Source of the DNA: Haplosporangium gracile
Taxonomy: Eukaryota > Mortierellomycota > Mortierellomycetes > Mortierellales > Mortierellaceae
Assembly: GCA_015499985.1 (NCBI GenBank)
Contig: JAAAUF010000173.1
Coordinates: 5,572-55,360 of the forward strand
Direction of reading: 5' to 3'
Length of the DNA stretch: 49,789 nucleotides
Position numbers and translations under genes: made by a program. Under the pieces are notes generated by a model. The model saw only the letters and a program-made list of their open reading frames with translations, did no database searches and was not told the DNA's origin. This document shows, in pieces, positions 13,686 through 26,045 of the stretch (position 1 is its first letter; each line of letters begins with the position of its first letter).

Positions 13686-13990
13686 TCGTCCAACTCCTCA
13701 TCCTCCACCGCCCCTTTCCTTTTTCCTTTTCCCTCTGTCTTGTTATTCTTACTTCTTCTCTTTCTTGTTTTCCTTTTTCTTCTTTCGGCCTTTTTTCCAT
13801 CGTCCGTCCACATCCCTTCATTACTTCTTCTTCTTCTTCTTCTTCTTCGGTCGTGACCTTTCTCATCCTACTCTTTATTCCTTCCTTCCTCCCTCCCTCC
13901 CCTCCCCCTCCCTTCTCTTCCCCTTCTTTATTTTTCTTCCTCTTCCTTTCCCCTTCTCCTTTCCCCTTCTTTTAATACTACACCCTTTAA
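13686..13990 (+). repeat. Pyrimidine-rich tract with (CTT)n microsatellite
   Basis: About 300 bp are almost entirely C and T, with a (CTT)8-like run at about 13824-13848, ending about 150 bp before the start codon of the next gene. Similar tracts precede SPT20 (17830-18215) and GCN2 (32720-32990). They are probably core-promoter/5' leader composition rather than a mobile repeat. Confidence 0.6.
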
Positions 13991-14137
13991 ACGACCCCTC
14001 TTTGTTTGCCCATTAGCCTCACACCTCCAATACCACCTTCCGCCTCCACACATCCACACACACCCTTTCCTCTCATCTCGATCTCAAACTCTTCTTCTCC
14101 TCCACACATCATTTGTAATTCATCAGGAAACAACAAG

Positions 14138-17100
14138 ATGGACGAATCGAGAGCAAGCCACCACAATTCGTACCCTTCCCAAGGACACTCCGGTCCTCAC
14201 TCGTCGGACAGATATCAAGGACACCCTCCCACATCCTCCTCGTCCTCTCACCACCAACAGCACCAGCACTATCAGCAGCAACAGCATCACCACTCTCACG
14301 TCTCGTATCCCAAAGATAGCCGTGGCCATCCCCAGCAGTCCCAGCCCTCGTCCTATTCGCAGGATCCCGACTCTGGCGCCGCGTGGCGTTCACCTATCAC
14401 CCCGACGACTACTCGAAAGTTCAACCGCATGGCTATCCACGAGGTTCTCGAGAGCCACCAGCAGCAGCAACAGCACCCACACCCCTATGGCGAAGAGGAC
14501 TCACCACCCTACAGACGTAGAGGTTCACCTGACGATTACCCTTACTCGGACCCACCCGCCTCGTCCAACGACAATAACAACAGCAGCAGCATGTTGGGCG
14601 CTGGATCAGGGTTTCATCCTTCCTCGCGGTAAGCAAAGCAGGCCAGCCTTCGAGTCATCGCTCTCTCTTGTCTGTTTCTTATCCAGACAAGAGTACTTTT
14701 TTTAGGCTTTCTGGGGCTGAAATTATCAGGGGCAAACGGAGGATCATCAGGGCTGGGATACAGTTGAGCTGGGTTGCGTTGGATTGGATTGGGCTCGATT
14801 GGGTTGTGTTGGAAGAGACGACACCATCTATGGGGGAAAAGAGAGTGGCGACACTTTTCCGGACATCTCTCTTTCTCTCGTTCTTTTTCAGGTTGCGCAT
14901 TTTCCCCACATATACCGCTCATTGTTTTTTGTTATCGGCCATATGTGCTTTGTTATCGCGGCAGTATGTCGACGGAAATCACAGGAGTTGAATTCAAGAA
15001 AGTAGAGAGAGAACAATAGGACGTTCCTTCCAGAGCATGTTTAATGCGATGGGGCACTTTTGCTCCATGCAGTAGATGGACATATGTCAAAGAAGAAAAA
15101 AAACTCACGCACGCAGGGCTGACATAGGCGTTTACTTTGATGCAGACAAAAAAAGGTAGACGGTTCTCTGGGAAAGGCAACAATAAGTAATGACACCAAG
15201 CAAACAACCACAACAACACAAACCACAGCAACAAAGCACATAAATAATGAATGGTTGAATTGCATGTGCGCAGAGTTTATTTCCTCTTTTCCTCCTCCTT
15301 TCCCCTCCTCATCCATCCGCCAACTCAAAGGCCGATATTACTATTTTTATTGGTGCAGTGACGGCGCATCCCATCGCTTATTCATGCATCCTTCGCTTTC
15401 TTTCTCACTCTCTTGCTCTTATGTTCCCCTTGCGCGCTTATCCCCCGTCCCGCCATCTCAACCCCTTCTCCCTTCGTCTCACTGTAGCCATTTTTTCTTT
15501 CTCTTCCGCCCAATGGCTGTTCCAATCTTGTCCCTCTTTTCCTTTTTCGCCTTCCTTTTTCCCTTGATTGTCTCGCCTCCCTACTTCAATGGTTTAATGT
15601 CATAAAATTCTTGTACACCCACCCCTATCTTCATTTACTTTTTTCTTCTCTAATGACAAACTAACGGGTTTTGTGCGCCATGTCTTCATTTTCTTGTATT
15701 GTAAATAGCTCTTTTGGTCGAGGTGACATGCGCCCTTCTTCGGACCATTACCACCGTGGTGCCTCTCCACGCTATCGTCAAGATTCGCCCATGCCGGGAT
15801 CAAATTCTGAGGACGAGGATGATGATATCCGAAACAGCAAGAAGCGGCGCATGGTTCCTGGAATGTTGCAGAGTCACGAGAGCGGCCATCAGCAGCAGTC
15901 GCCCCCTTCTTCCTCGCCTAGTGGACCACCCGAGGTGATGGACCAGTTGCGAACCACCATGAAGATGAGGCAACAGCAAAAGGCACTCATCGTGTCCAGG
16001 CAGAGTGTCCAACAGGGTGGCGGTCAGGGGCAAGGTCAGGGGCAACCACAACAGCAGTCATCTCCCCAGCAATCAGGAAATGGTCGACCCACCTCGTCTA
16101 ATGCCAGCAACCAGCCCGTCACAGAGACAACCCCGAGCGGACTTGGAGTTTTTCATGGAAGCGCATCCTTTGCCCTGTTGAATCGCCGCCCTCAACCCTC
16201 GCCCAAGAACCCAAAGAACGCAAAGTCGCTCACGATTTTCGCTCCTTCTTACTCAGAGTCATCTCTCTCGATCCAATCGGCACCCCTGCAGCCATCTCAG
16301 AGTCACCAGGCCATGAGCATGGGCCTCCGGACATCTCAACCCTTAGTCCCGCGTCACCAGCACCACCCCTACGCTCAACCAGGATCTTTTCAACAACCTT
16401 TGCGTTCGCCTCGCACAGTCGGACATGCCAAGAAGCCCTCGCGTGCTACCCTTCGTCAACCCGGACCTCATGCGCCCAGTGGCGAGCATAAGTATGTCCC
16501 ATTTGTCGGCACTTCTTCCTAGTCCTTTTTCTCAGACACAAGTGAGCATTGTAGGCTAACCACTTTTTTTGTTTTACGAAATAGCAGCTCGGGAACGCTT
16601 CCAGCCCCTATTCTATCATCACATACAGGACCTCTGCCTTCGCCCATGTACCCATCGACACCCTTCCACAGCAACCTTAGCAACCTCAGCAGCACCCCCA
16701 AGCATATGTTTATCGAGACGGTGTCGAACCTCTTTGACTCTGTGGACTCAAGTCGCAGTCTGAAATATACCCTGGAGGAGCAGATTCGCAAGTCTGCCCA
16801 GTTGCTTCAGACTCTCCAAGCGAGTGGAACGATGATTGAGAACCTGGTCCGCGGCCAATTTAAGGAACTGGAGAAAGGCGTTATTGAGCGGTTTGAGAGC
16901 GAGATTGACCATTTGAATGCTCGCGTTCGCCAATTGGAGGAACATCAGGGCCTGACCCCTCCACCCAGGAAGCCCAAGTCGACGTCCAACTCTACAACGA
17001 CCCCTCCAACCTCGAAAGGAGCTACAGGAGCAGGGGCTGCAGCTGGAGCAAGCGCATCGTCGTCTTTGTCCTCGTCGGCGTCATCAGGACCTGTCCCTAT

Positions 17101-17323
17101 GGATACCGTGGAACAGACTACCTCTTCGCTTACGCCACCTCATGCTGGCAGCTCTTCGCCCAAACATGGAACACTGCCCACACCACCGTTTAATAAGAAC
17201 CAGGACACGTCGAATGCGATGGAAGTCGAGGACGAGGGACAGTCTGAAACGGGACCAGATTACAACGCGACGTTCAAGGGTCTCGGCGAGCGCGTTGATA
17301 ATCTTGAGAGGCGTAAGGAATAG
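14138..17323 (+). CDS. Low-complexity protein with conserved C-terminal coiled coil, function unknown
   Basis: Exons 14138-14628, 15709-16491 and 16585-17323 give 2013 nt (670 aa) with matching phases across introns of 1080 and 93 bp. The N-terminal two thirds are H/Q/S/P-rich and probably disordered, with an acidic-basic patch (SNSEDEDDDI...SKKRRMVPG) that could be a nuclear localisation signal. The likely functional part is residues about 466-550: FIETVSNLFDSVDSSRSLKY, then IRKSAQLLQTLQASGTMIEN and GQFKELEKGVIERF. This is a predicted helical coiled coil with little degeneracy. It resembles conserved hypothetical proteins of basal fungi, but I cannot name a family. An AG just before the start (catcag, 14120s) suggests a 5' UTR intron. 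Intron 2 ends in a tandem TAGCAG acceptor. A nuclear or regulatory role is inference. Confidence 0.8.
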
Positions 17324-18732
17324 CGTAGTATGAAGAGTTAGTTTTGTCCTTTTATCCATTAGAAACACCGTTTAGGGAAAAAATGTTACCGTCATGGTAT
17401 TGATAATTCGTGCACGGACTGCGTCCTTGAATGGGCATGCTTTAATCCTTTTGTCCCCTTCAAGGTTGCCATTGTCTTTTTGATGAATTGGACCCTCTTT
17501 TTTTTCGCTTCTTATTTATACTTACTACCATTGCACACAAGGCCGCTAAAACTAAGAAGATAGTTGTTGGTGTATGTCCCCGTTTTGTTCCCTTCTTCCT
17601 CTTCTCCCTCTTGTATCTCCCGTACGAAGTGCCTGCTCCCATATGAACAAGGACGAGTCACAAAAATCAATTCATATCGCCTCTTCTCTTCTTTTTTCTT
17701 TTCTTTCTTCTTCTTTCACCTCCCCCTTCCCATCCTTCCCATCCTTCCCTCTTTCGCCCTCCTACCCTGCTTCTCTCCTTTCCTCTTCTCTTTTGTAACT
17801 TATTCTCACTTATACTCCACACACCCTCAGTAATCAGTCTTCTCTACTTCCCCTCTCCCTCATCCCTGACCTACTTCTCTCTTGGTCGCACACATACACA
17901 CATACAAACATATTCACACATCAACACCTTTAACCTTCAAGATCACCCTCTCGTAAATTTCTCAGGGCACGCAACCTACTTCTTCTTTCCTCTCCATCCT
18001 CACGCTCGACATTAACTCTCTCCCTCTTCATCCATCCTGAGCAACTTCTACCCGCCTTATTGTCCTTGCTCAACATCTCAGCACAGTCCATGTCCACCCT
18101 TGATCACTACTGCTGAAACTGTTCCATTCATTTTTCTTTCTCTCTCTTTCTCTCACTCTTTCATTCTCTCTTTCACTCTCTCTTTCACTCTCTCTCTGTC
18201 GCGCTTTTTTTTTTTTNNNNNNNNNNAGAAAAAAAAAAAAAGGGGGGGTAGTAAGGCAAGGGCAGTGGTACAGTAAGAGACCAAAAAGAAGAAAAAGGGT
18301 GTGTAATGTTCAAATATAGCATGGGGGAAAACAGGGAAGAAGAGAAGAGGTGTGTGTCTGAATGTATGCATTCATTCATTCATCCCATTCATCCATTCGT
18401 TTATTCATACAGCCAGGCCCATAAACATATACACACCCCGCTCTGCCTATCCTCTCTCTCCCCTCCAATCCTCCCAGGCCACAGTCTCCATAACTGCCCT
18501 TTTGGCTGATTTCCGTTTTTTTTTTTTATCTTTTCTCCACAAGGCACCTTCAACCTATTCCCCCACTTCGTCGGTTCGATATCTTCCCAGGACGTCTGAT
18601 TCCTTTTTTGAATTTCAATCCTCAATCTTTACACTTTCTTTCCACCCTTACTTAAATCGACATTCCTCCAGGAGAACACTCGACAGAACCTTCCAGTGGA
18701 CACCTTTTCTTTCTTTGTCTCAGGACGAGAGA
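17324..18732. other. Intergenic region with an assembly gap
   Basis: The gap between the coiled-coil gene and SPT20 holds the first gene's 3' UTR, a long CT-rich tract and the SPT20 leader. No coding frame is supported. An AG (tttgtctcag) 13 bp before the SPT20 ATG may end a 5' UTR intron. Confidence 0.6.
18217..18226. other. Assembly gap (10 N)
   Basis: Ten Ns are flanked by twelve T on the left and by AG-A13-G7 on the right. The base composition flips from pyrimidine-rich to purine-rich across it. The true distance is unknown, and the two flanks may not be adjacent in the genome. Confidence 0.98.
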
Positions 18733-21700
18733 ATGAACTCGACGATGGTCACTGCTATCGAACATCATAATCAACAGCAACCTCAGAGTTCGCAATATGG
18801 AGTCGCCGGGATCCAAACCTCCAACTTGAACAGCAGTGGCTCGCGTGGACCAAAGTCGCCTCATATTAACCTGGCCAACGGTCTTGCTAGCCCCGGACGT
18901 GGTGGTGGTCAAAGCAAAAAGGCAGCAGCAGCTGCCGCCGCTGCCGCCAAGGCATCCTTGTCGCTCCAAACCAAGGTCTCGGGACATTCTTCTTCGGCAA
19001 AGTCTGAGAGTCCACGCACAGCCATGTCATCTCCTGGTGGTGTGGGGAATTCGCCCACATTGGAGCGTGCAGGGCGAGGAGTCAAAAGAAGTCGCGAAGA
19101 AGATATTACCGCTGTCAAGGTAAAAACTCAGTTTGGCAGAATCTATAATGATAGTTACTGCACTTTGTATGCATTCACAGCTACTTTTCAGTGGCTTTAT
19201 CGGTTGCTAATATGATCGCGTTTTCCCATTGCGCTGCTACTGTGATGGTTTCATAGTCAACTGGGCCAACAGGTACGGATTTACTCATTTTATCAGTTAC
19301 AAGGGTTAGGATTCAACAGGCATAGATAATCCATTAACAACACACATTTCTTTTCCCTTGTAAATCTGTAGATCTGCTGAAAAAGTACAAGAACAGGCCA
19401 GCATCCTTTGTCATTCACCTTTACGAGACACACTTCAAGTTTGAGAACCAGGTAAATACAACAAACCATCTCGGGTCTGTTTTTTGGCCTTGGAAGAGAA
19501 ATCCTTGCAAGCCGCTTTTGTTCTTACTCTTATAATATCAACTTCCTCTTTTTATCTCATTAAACAATTAGGATGGCGTCTTTTTATTCAACTCTCCTAT
19601 GAAGGTATACTGTGTGAAAATCATACCGGAGCTGATATTCAAGAACCTCAATCTATCAGGAACACTCCATACTAATCTAATATTGTTGTTTATCATGTAC
19701 CATTTTGAAAGATCTTTCTCAAGAGTATACAGGAAAGACGCTTACCTTCCGGTCTTTTGGACATCATCAAGAGCGCCCAGTGCCCCTACTATGAAGGTGC
19801 GGACGAAATTCAATAATGTTGCCAAGGATCGCAATGACAAAGGAAGTTGGCGCCCAAAGAACAGACACGTAAACTAACCCCATGATGTTCTGCTATGATG
19901 TACCTTAGGTCGTCTCATTGTGGAAGTTGTTGACCACAGAACAAAGGCAACTCAGGACAACAAACCTTCAAAGAAGCGCGTCATTTTGTCACCGTCACAA
20001 GAAACGCTCTGGGCGGACCTTTCATTACTGCACGAAGAATCGGGAGAGGGCTGGTCAAGTCAATTGATGCTGGATGTCGAGTCAAAAATCTTGGTAAGGC
20101 GCTGCACCCCTTGCCTGCTGTGTTCAAGCATTCTGCCTCGGGAGATTTAATATTCTGGAAAACAATTACAGTTTTTTAATTGAAGTTTCCTCGCGGCTGC
20201 ATATGCACTAAAAAAAAAATAGATTGCTACCGAGGAACCATTATGCCTGGACCCATCACCAATGGTCACTGTACTGAGCAACCAGATATCCTATCACCAG
20301 ACGTCAGCCACGCAACGTACCAGGAAAAAGCGCAAGTGGAACTCCTTGGAACGCGAACAGGAGGCGGCAAGAAAGGTCGAGGAAGACAAGCTCATGAGCA
20401 TGATGGACGAGGTAACATATATGATGACCACAAAGGCGAGCATTACTGTCCATTCTTGCAGAAAGGCACGCAGTTGCTCAACATGCTATGTTTTTTCCCT
20501 GTCCGTATAACCATTTTAGAAAGCACTGGTGGACTTTCAGCCCAACTTTGGCCGACTCGCATTTCTCAAAGAGTGGCGCCAAAAGAAGAAGATGGAGGAG
20601 ACACAAGTTATACCAGTACTGGATCCCAAAAAGTCCAAGGCCAAGCGTCAGGAAATGTCGGTTCTACCCGATGGACGAAAAATTGTGCGGACGATTCGCT
20701 TCGAACGGGAGGACAAGAAGCGTGGATGTACGTTGTACAAGCATTTTTTTACTCTTTTCAACTGTTGAACGGGTGAGATCATTGCATTATGTGGAAACAA
20801 ACTAACATTTATCGTTCCTTGATCCAATAGACAAGATGTACTTCATGTTCAACATTATGCAGTGCCCGGATTTGTCGTTCGAGGCTATCATGCGTTATGG
20901 AACTTCACCTGATTCAGCTGTCAATGGCGGGATTCGCAAGTAGGTGATCTGAAAAAGGAGCATTTTACGGACGTGCTATAGTCAGTGCCAAAGACGACTA
21001 AGCAAGGACCTAAATGTCATTTTCTACTAATAGGTTCCATTTGGGTCCTGAGCAGTGCGCGGATGCCTATGTCCAGAGTTTAAAGTCGATGTACTTCTCC
21101 CCCAACTCCCTTATCAGCGAGACGACACCAACATCTACCAACACCGCACGAGCCAACGCAGCCGCGGCAGCAGCAGCAGCGGCAGCAGCCGCAGCCGCCA
21201 ATCCGCCCGCCAATGCCGCAGTTGCTACTGCCCCAGCTGCTACCCCTACTATAACGAATGCGACCCCCAGTGCTGGACCGGTTGCAGCCAATGTGGCCGC
21301 TCCAGCTGCGAATGTCACCAACGCTGCGCCAGTCAACAATACTACCGCTAATTCAGCAGCTTCCAACACCAACGCAAACGCCAATGTTGCTTCCACCCCT
21401 CAGACGCGTTATACCCCTGTACCACAAACACCTCAGATGGGCGCCATGCAGTTACCACAGCAGCAGCCGCAACAGCCGCAGCAGCTGACTCCTCAGCAAC
21501 AGCAACAACTACTTCAGCAACAACAGATGATGCAGCAGAACAACCAAACATTGCCAACTCAACAACAGCAACAGTTGCAGTTGCAGCTGCAACAACAACA
21601 GCAACAGCAGCAACTTCAACAGCAACAACAGCAACAGTTCCAGCAGGAGCATATTCGTCAGCAGCAACTCCAGCAGCACCAGGCTATGCTTCAGCAGCGG

Positions 21701-24700
21701 CAACAAGAACAGCTGGCGCAGCAACAGTTGGCTCTGCAACAGCATCAACAACAGCAGCTTCGCTTGCAGCAGCAAGGTCAGGGAGTTCTTCAGCCCCAGG
21801 CACAGCTAGGTCAGCCTATTATCAACAATCCCACTTTGCAAATGCAGCAGCTGATGATGGAGCTTCAGCGAGTTCGCCAGGCACAGGGCGGTCAGTTGAC
21901 TCCTCAGCAGAATCAGATGTACAATGCGCGTCACCAGGAGTTTCAGCGTCAGCTGATTGCTTTCAATCAGCAACAGCAACAACAGCTCCAATTACAGCAA
22001 CAGCAACAACAACTCCAGCAACAACAGCAGCAGCTCCAACAGCAACAGCAACTGCAGCTGCAACAACAACAGCAGAATCAGCAACAGCAACAGCAGCAGA
22101 CTCCTCAACTCCAGTCGCCTCAACAGGCGCATCAAATGCACCCTATGGGAATTTCGGCTGGTGGAGCGACTCCTCTGCAGAGCAACGTTCAGCCACTGAG
22201 CAACCTCAACAACGCGGCCTCAATTATTGGCTCTCCGCTGGCAATGCAGAGGACAGTATCCAACGGAACTTTGGCAGCCAACGCCGGTGTGAACGGTGCG
22301 GCTCCTCCAGGCACGCCTACACTCTCGCAGGCCCAGTTGCAACAACAACAGCAGCAACAACAGCAACAACAGCAACAACAACAACAACAACAACAGCAGC
22401 AGCAACAGCGAATGGCAGCCCTCAGCAATCAGCAGCGTCAGCAGCAACAACAGGTCCTGTTGCAACAGCAAATGCAGCAGCGCATCCAGCAGCAGCAACA
22501 GATGAAGCTTCACCAGGCGGCACTCGGTCAGTCGCAGCAGCAGTCTCCTTCACTGGCAGCCAACACGATTATCAACGGCATTCCAGGCGCTCAGGATGCC
22601 GCCAGCATGTCCAACCCAGCTCAAGTTGGCACTCCTGCTATGAGCAATGTCAACGCTGCTGCAAATGCAGCAGTAACAGCAGCGGCAGTAGCTGGAATGA
22701 TGTCGCCCAATATAAACCCTGCCATGGCTTCCAGTCCCCTTCAAGCTCCTGGTGGTCTCAATCCTCTCCAGCAACGACAACAGCAGGAGAATTTGATGGT
22801 GAGTTTGCGAACTTTCCTTGGTTGTACTTAGATGCTCGCATTTGGTACTTTAATTAAGATGTCACTGAAATTTATTTTCTTGCTTATTCCAATGATAGTT
22901 GATTCTCAACACTTTTCAAAAGAACCAGCAGTTGGCGGCAGCAGGTCGAGCCAATGGCGCCAATTCGGGTACAGCAGCCATCGCCAGTAAGTTTCACAGC
23001 TCAAGAAAAAGACGTCATGGAAATGAAAACTGTACCATACCTGTGAGTTTTTTTACTAATGCAAACTATTTATTTATTTTCTTCATAGTTCTTGCTTCTC
23101 AGCTGGCAAGCATTGGAATGTTTGGACCTCAGCAGCTCTCGCCCCAACTTCAGCAGATCCTTGCCGTCGCCAATATCTCTATGGCCCAGTTCCAACAAGT
23201 CAAGAACTTTCATCAGCAGCGGGTGCAACAGGCCACGCAGCAGGCTCAGCAGCAGCAGGCTCAACAGCAGGCACAGCAAGCTCAACTCCAACAGAATTTG
23301 CAGGCCCAGCAGACACAGCAGCAACAACAACAACAGCAACAGGGTCAACAAACTTCATTGCAGCAGAATCAACAAGGACAACAAACCCAGCAACAACAGC
23401 AGCAGAATCCGCTTCAAAGTCCTATCCCTCAGAACGGTACTATCGCTACCCCTGTTATGAGGGCAGCCTCCGTCGCAGCTGGAGGAGCAGCTGGCTCACC
23501 CAAGCCTGGTGCCATGCAACCACCACCATTCGCATCGCCGATCCAAGCATCCGCCAATGTCAATGTTGCCGCAACACCGTCGTCCACTGGTGTGGGCATG
23601 AACTCACCCATGGGAGCACATCTTTTGGCCGGACAGGCTGCCCTGGCGGCAGCAGCGGCCGCAGGAGGAATCACGGGTCAACCCGGTGGAAGTGAGGCGA
23701 ATGTCACGCTCACCGCAAATGCCATACCTGCAGTATCCCCGGCTGTAGGCGCCGCAGGTGTCGTCGGAGCTGATCCCAACAATACTGCTGCGAATGTCAA
23801 CACAGTCGCCAATGCCAACGCCAACAGCAACATTAATAACACCAACAACACCAACCCTAATAATGCTGGCGCGAACCCCGGTGTATCAAACACGACTGGC
23901 GCTACCAACACCAATGTCAACGCTGGCGTTGCCACCGGTACGGGCATCTCGGATGGGACAGTCAACAATATGCCGATTCCACAGCAGAATGCCGTCCAGG
24001 CGTTCATCGCAATGCAGCAGCAGCTCCAAGGTCTTCGACTTCGTCTCAACAAGGCCACACAGCATTACCAGCAGCGTCTCCAGCAGTTTGGTCAGATTAT
24101 GCAGAACCCCGCCGAAGGAATCAACCTGGAGAATGTCCAGAAGCAACGCCAGGCCCTTGCCAACCAGTTCCGCCAGCAAACGATGGTACTTCAGCAGCAG
24201 ATAACCATCTTGCAGGCCAGTCATCAACAGAATATGGAGGCACTTGGTGCTGCCGGAGTGACAACGGACATGATCAAGGAGCTGATGACACGGCAGCCAT
24301 CCATCTTGACCCAGCAGGCGATCTTGGCAGCCGAGCAGACCGCCCAGCAGGCGCAGGCACAAGCGGCTCAGCAGGTTGGACAACAACTGGCGGCGATGCG
24401 GAATGCCACCAACCCCAATGCAGTCGCTGGAAACAATGGCGTTGTCAACGCCAATGGTGGCAATCCTGCCGCGGGCGCGAATCCAGCGTTGGCAAACGCC
24501 GCCGGTCTGCTCAACAACAATGCGGCGACCATGAACCTTAGCTTGCCTGGAGGTGTCAACATGGGTATGGGGCGTGGTCGAGGAATGGTGCTTCCCAACG
24601 CTGTCGGACAGGGCGCTATTGGAGGCGTGAGCCTTGCTGGCGGTCTGGGCCGAGGAAATATGATGGCAGGTGTTCCTGGAGTGGTAGGCATGGCTGGAGC

Positions 24701-25688
24701 TGGTGGTTTAGGTCGTGGCATGCCAACGCAGGGCGTCATGGGCCAGACAGCTGTCAGCGGTATCGCAGGTCAGATGATTAACGGACAGTTGAATGCAGCA
24801 GTCTCGGGAGGGGCGAACACTATCGGTACGGGTCAGGCAGTTAGCGCTTCGGGAGTTAATATGAATGCGATCATTGCCAACGGAGCCGCAGGACCCGGAG
24901 TCGCACCTGCCAGCGGCACGACAGCGACGAGTGTTGCGGCGGGACTGTCCAACATGCTTGGTATTCCCGGTATCTCGATGGTGATCTCACCGACGACCGG
25001 GCAGCAGGTGCTCATGCTGCCCAACGGTCAGACCATCACGCCGCAGCAGTTCCAGCAGTACCGACTTCAACAGCAGAACGCGGCATTGGCCCAACAACAG
25101 CAACAACAGCAACAACAACAACAGCTGCTGCAAATGCAGATGCAGCAGATGCAACAACAACAGCAACAACAGCAACAACAGCAGCCAGGACAAGGAGTCA
25201 ACAATGTGAATGTTGCTAACGCTGGTGGCGCAGGCGGTGCGGCCGGTCCTCAGTTGCAGTCACCAGTCTTGCAGTCTCCACGCTTGCAATCACCAAGGAT
25301 GGCGCTCCAGTCACCACGCCAGCAGAACCCCCAGTTGACACCGCAGCAGCAGCAGCAGAGCATGATGCAGAGCCCTCAAATGCAAGCACAGCATTTGAGG
25401 ATGATGCAGATGCAGCATCTGCAGGCACAGCAACATGCGCTCCAGCAAGCCCAGGTGCAACAGCTTCAGCAACAGCAGGCACAACAGCAGCAGCAACACA
25501 GCTTGCAGTCGACGTCGGCGTTGATGGCACAAGCACAGGCTCAAGCGCAGGCTCAAGCGCAGGCTCAAGCACAAGCGGCCCAGGCAGCACAGGCTCAGGC
25601 GGCATCGAATGCTGGAGGTGATTCTAATGCAGGAGGTGGTGTTGATGGTAGTAATGCGGATCCCAACGGTGGCGGAGGCGCTGCTTAA
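18733..25688 (+). CDS. SPT20: SAGA complex subunit Spt20
   Basis: Spt20 is a structural subunit of the SAGA histone acetyltransferase/coactivator complex. Twelve exons fit: 18733-19119, 19257-19272, 19372-19451, 19572-19604, 19712-19796, 19909-20093, 20223-20411, 20520-20727, 20831-20939, 21034-22798, 22899-22986 and 23089-25688. They sum to 5745 nt (1914 aa) with phases closing throughout. The Spt20 domain starts at about residue 135: DLLKKYKNRPASFVIHLYET, DGVFLFNSPMK, SGLLDIIKSAQCPYYEGRLI and later FHLGPEQCADAYVQSLKSMY. The N-terminus has an alanine run and a basic patch (GVKRSREED). The remaining roughly 1450 residues are Q-, N-, A- and G-rich with several long polyQ runs, typical of coactivators but much longer than the domain itself. 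Exons of 16 and 33 nt lie inside the conserved domain. ATG 18733 is the first in frame. Confidence 0.95.
21450..22515 (+). repeat. CAG/CAA (polyQ) low-complexity coding repeat
   Basis: In SPT20 exon 10 a roughly 1-kb stretch is dominated by mixed CAG and CAA codons, with the longest uninterrupted glutamine run near 22336-22408. The interspersed CAA codons break up a pure CAG tract, which generally reduces slippage. Further shorter runs occur at about 23220-23410 and 25090-25185. Confidence 0.9.
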
Positions 25689-26045
25689 GTTTCATTTTTC
25701 TCGTGTTCTTTCGTGGTGGAGTCAGGGGAGTTTTTAACCATTGGCCTGTTTTTTTCTTGAAGGATGTCATGGTTCTTTTTCTTACTTTCTTTCTTTATTC
25801 ATTTGTTGTTAATCCTTTTGTATTCCGAGTGTTATCGCTCTTCTTTTCCTACTTTTGTTTTCTCCAAAAAACCTTGTACATAATAAAGCCTTTTGTCAAA
25901 TTAGTGGCGTGTGGCCGTGACTTGCTTGCGCTGTCCTGGACGCGCGTTTTCTTATGTTTTCGTACCGGCCGAAGGAAAAGCTCTCTGCTCGCTCTCTCTT
26001 TCCTTTTTTTTTCTTACCTGCATAATCCTCCAACAAACCAACAGT
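25689..26045. other. Short intergenic region between SPT20 and PAC4 gene
   Basis: These 357 bp carry the SPT20 3' UTR and the promoter/leader of the next gene. The sequence is T-rich, with an AATAAA-type signal near 25881. A caacag immediately before the downstream ATG resembles a splice acceptor of a leader intron. Confidence 0.5.

Larger units (their letters stand above)
5676..14137. other. 8.5-kb divergent intergenic region
   Basis: This stretch separates the divergent Medusa (-) and coiled-coil protein (+) genes. I found no ORF with a recognisable domain, convincing splice chain or tRNA structure. Open frames here are short, low in complexity and often begin at non-ATG codons. Contents include CT-rich and GT/CA microsatellites (for example 7260-7305 and 13179-13201), a run of about 23 T at 11156-11178, another of about 19 T near 10542, poly-A near 11340, three GC-boxes at 12229-12249 and a CCAAT palindrome at 12304-12317. 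It probably holds long 5' leaders and promoters for both flanking genes. An unrecognised non-coding RNA cannot be excluded. Confidence 0.6.

Noticed and set aside
22189..22428. Poly-cysteine/poly-leucine frames opposite the polyQ region
   Set aside because: They are simply the antisense translations of CAG/CAA repeats in SPT20.
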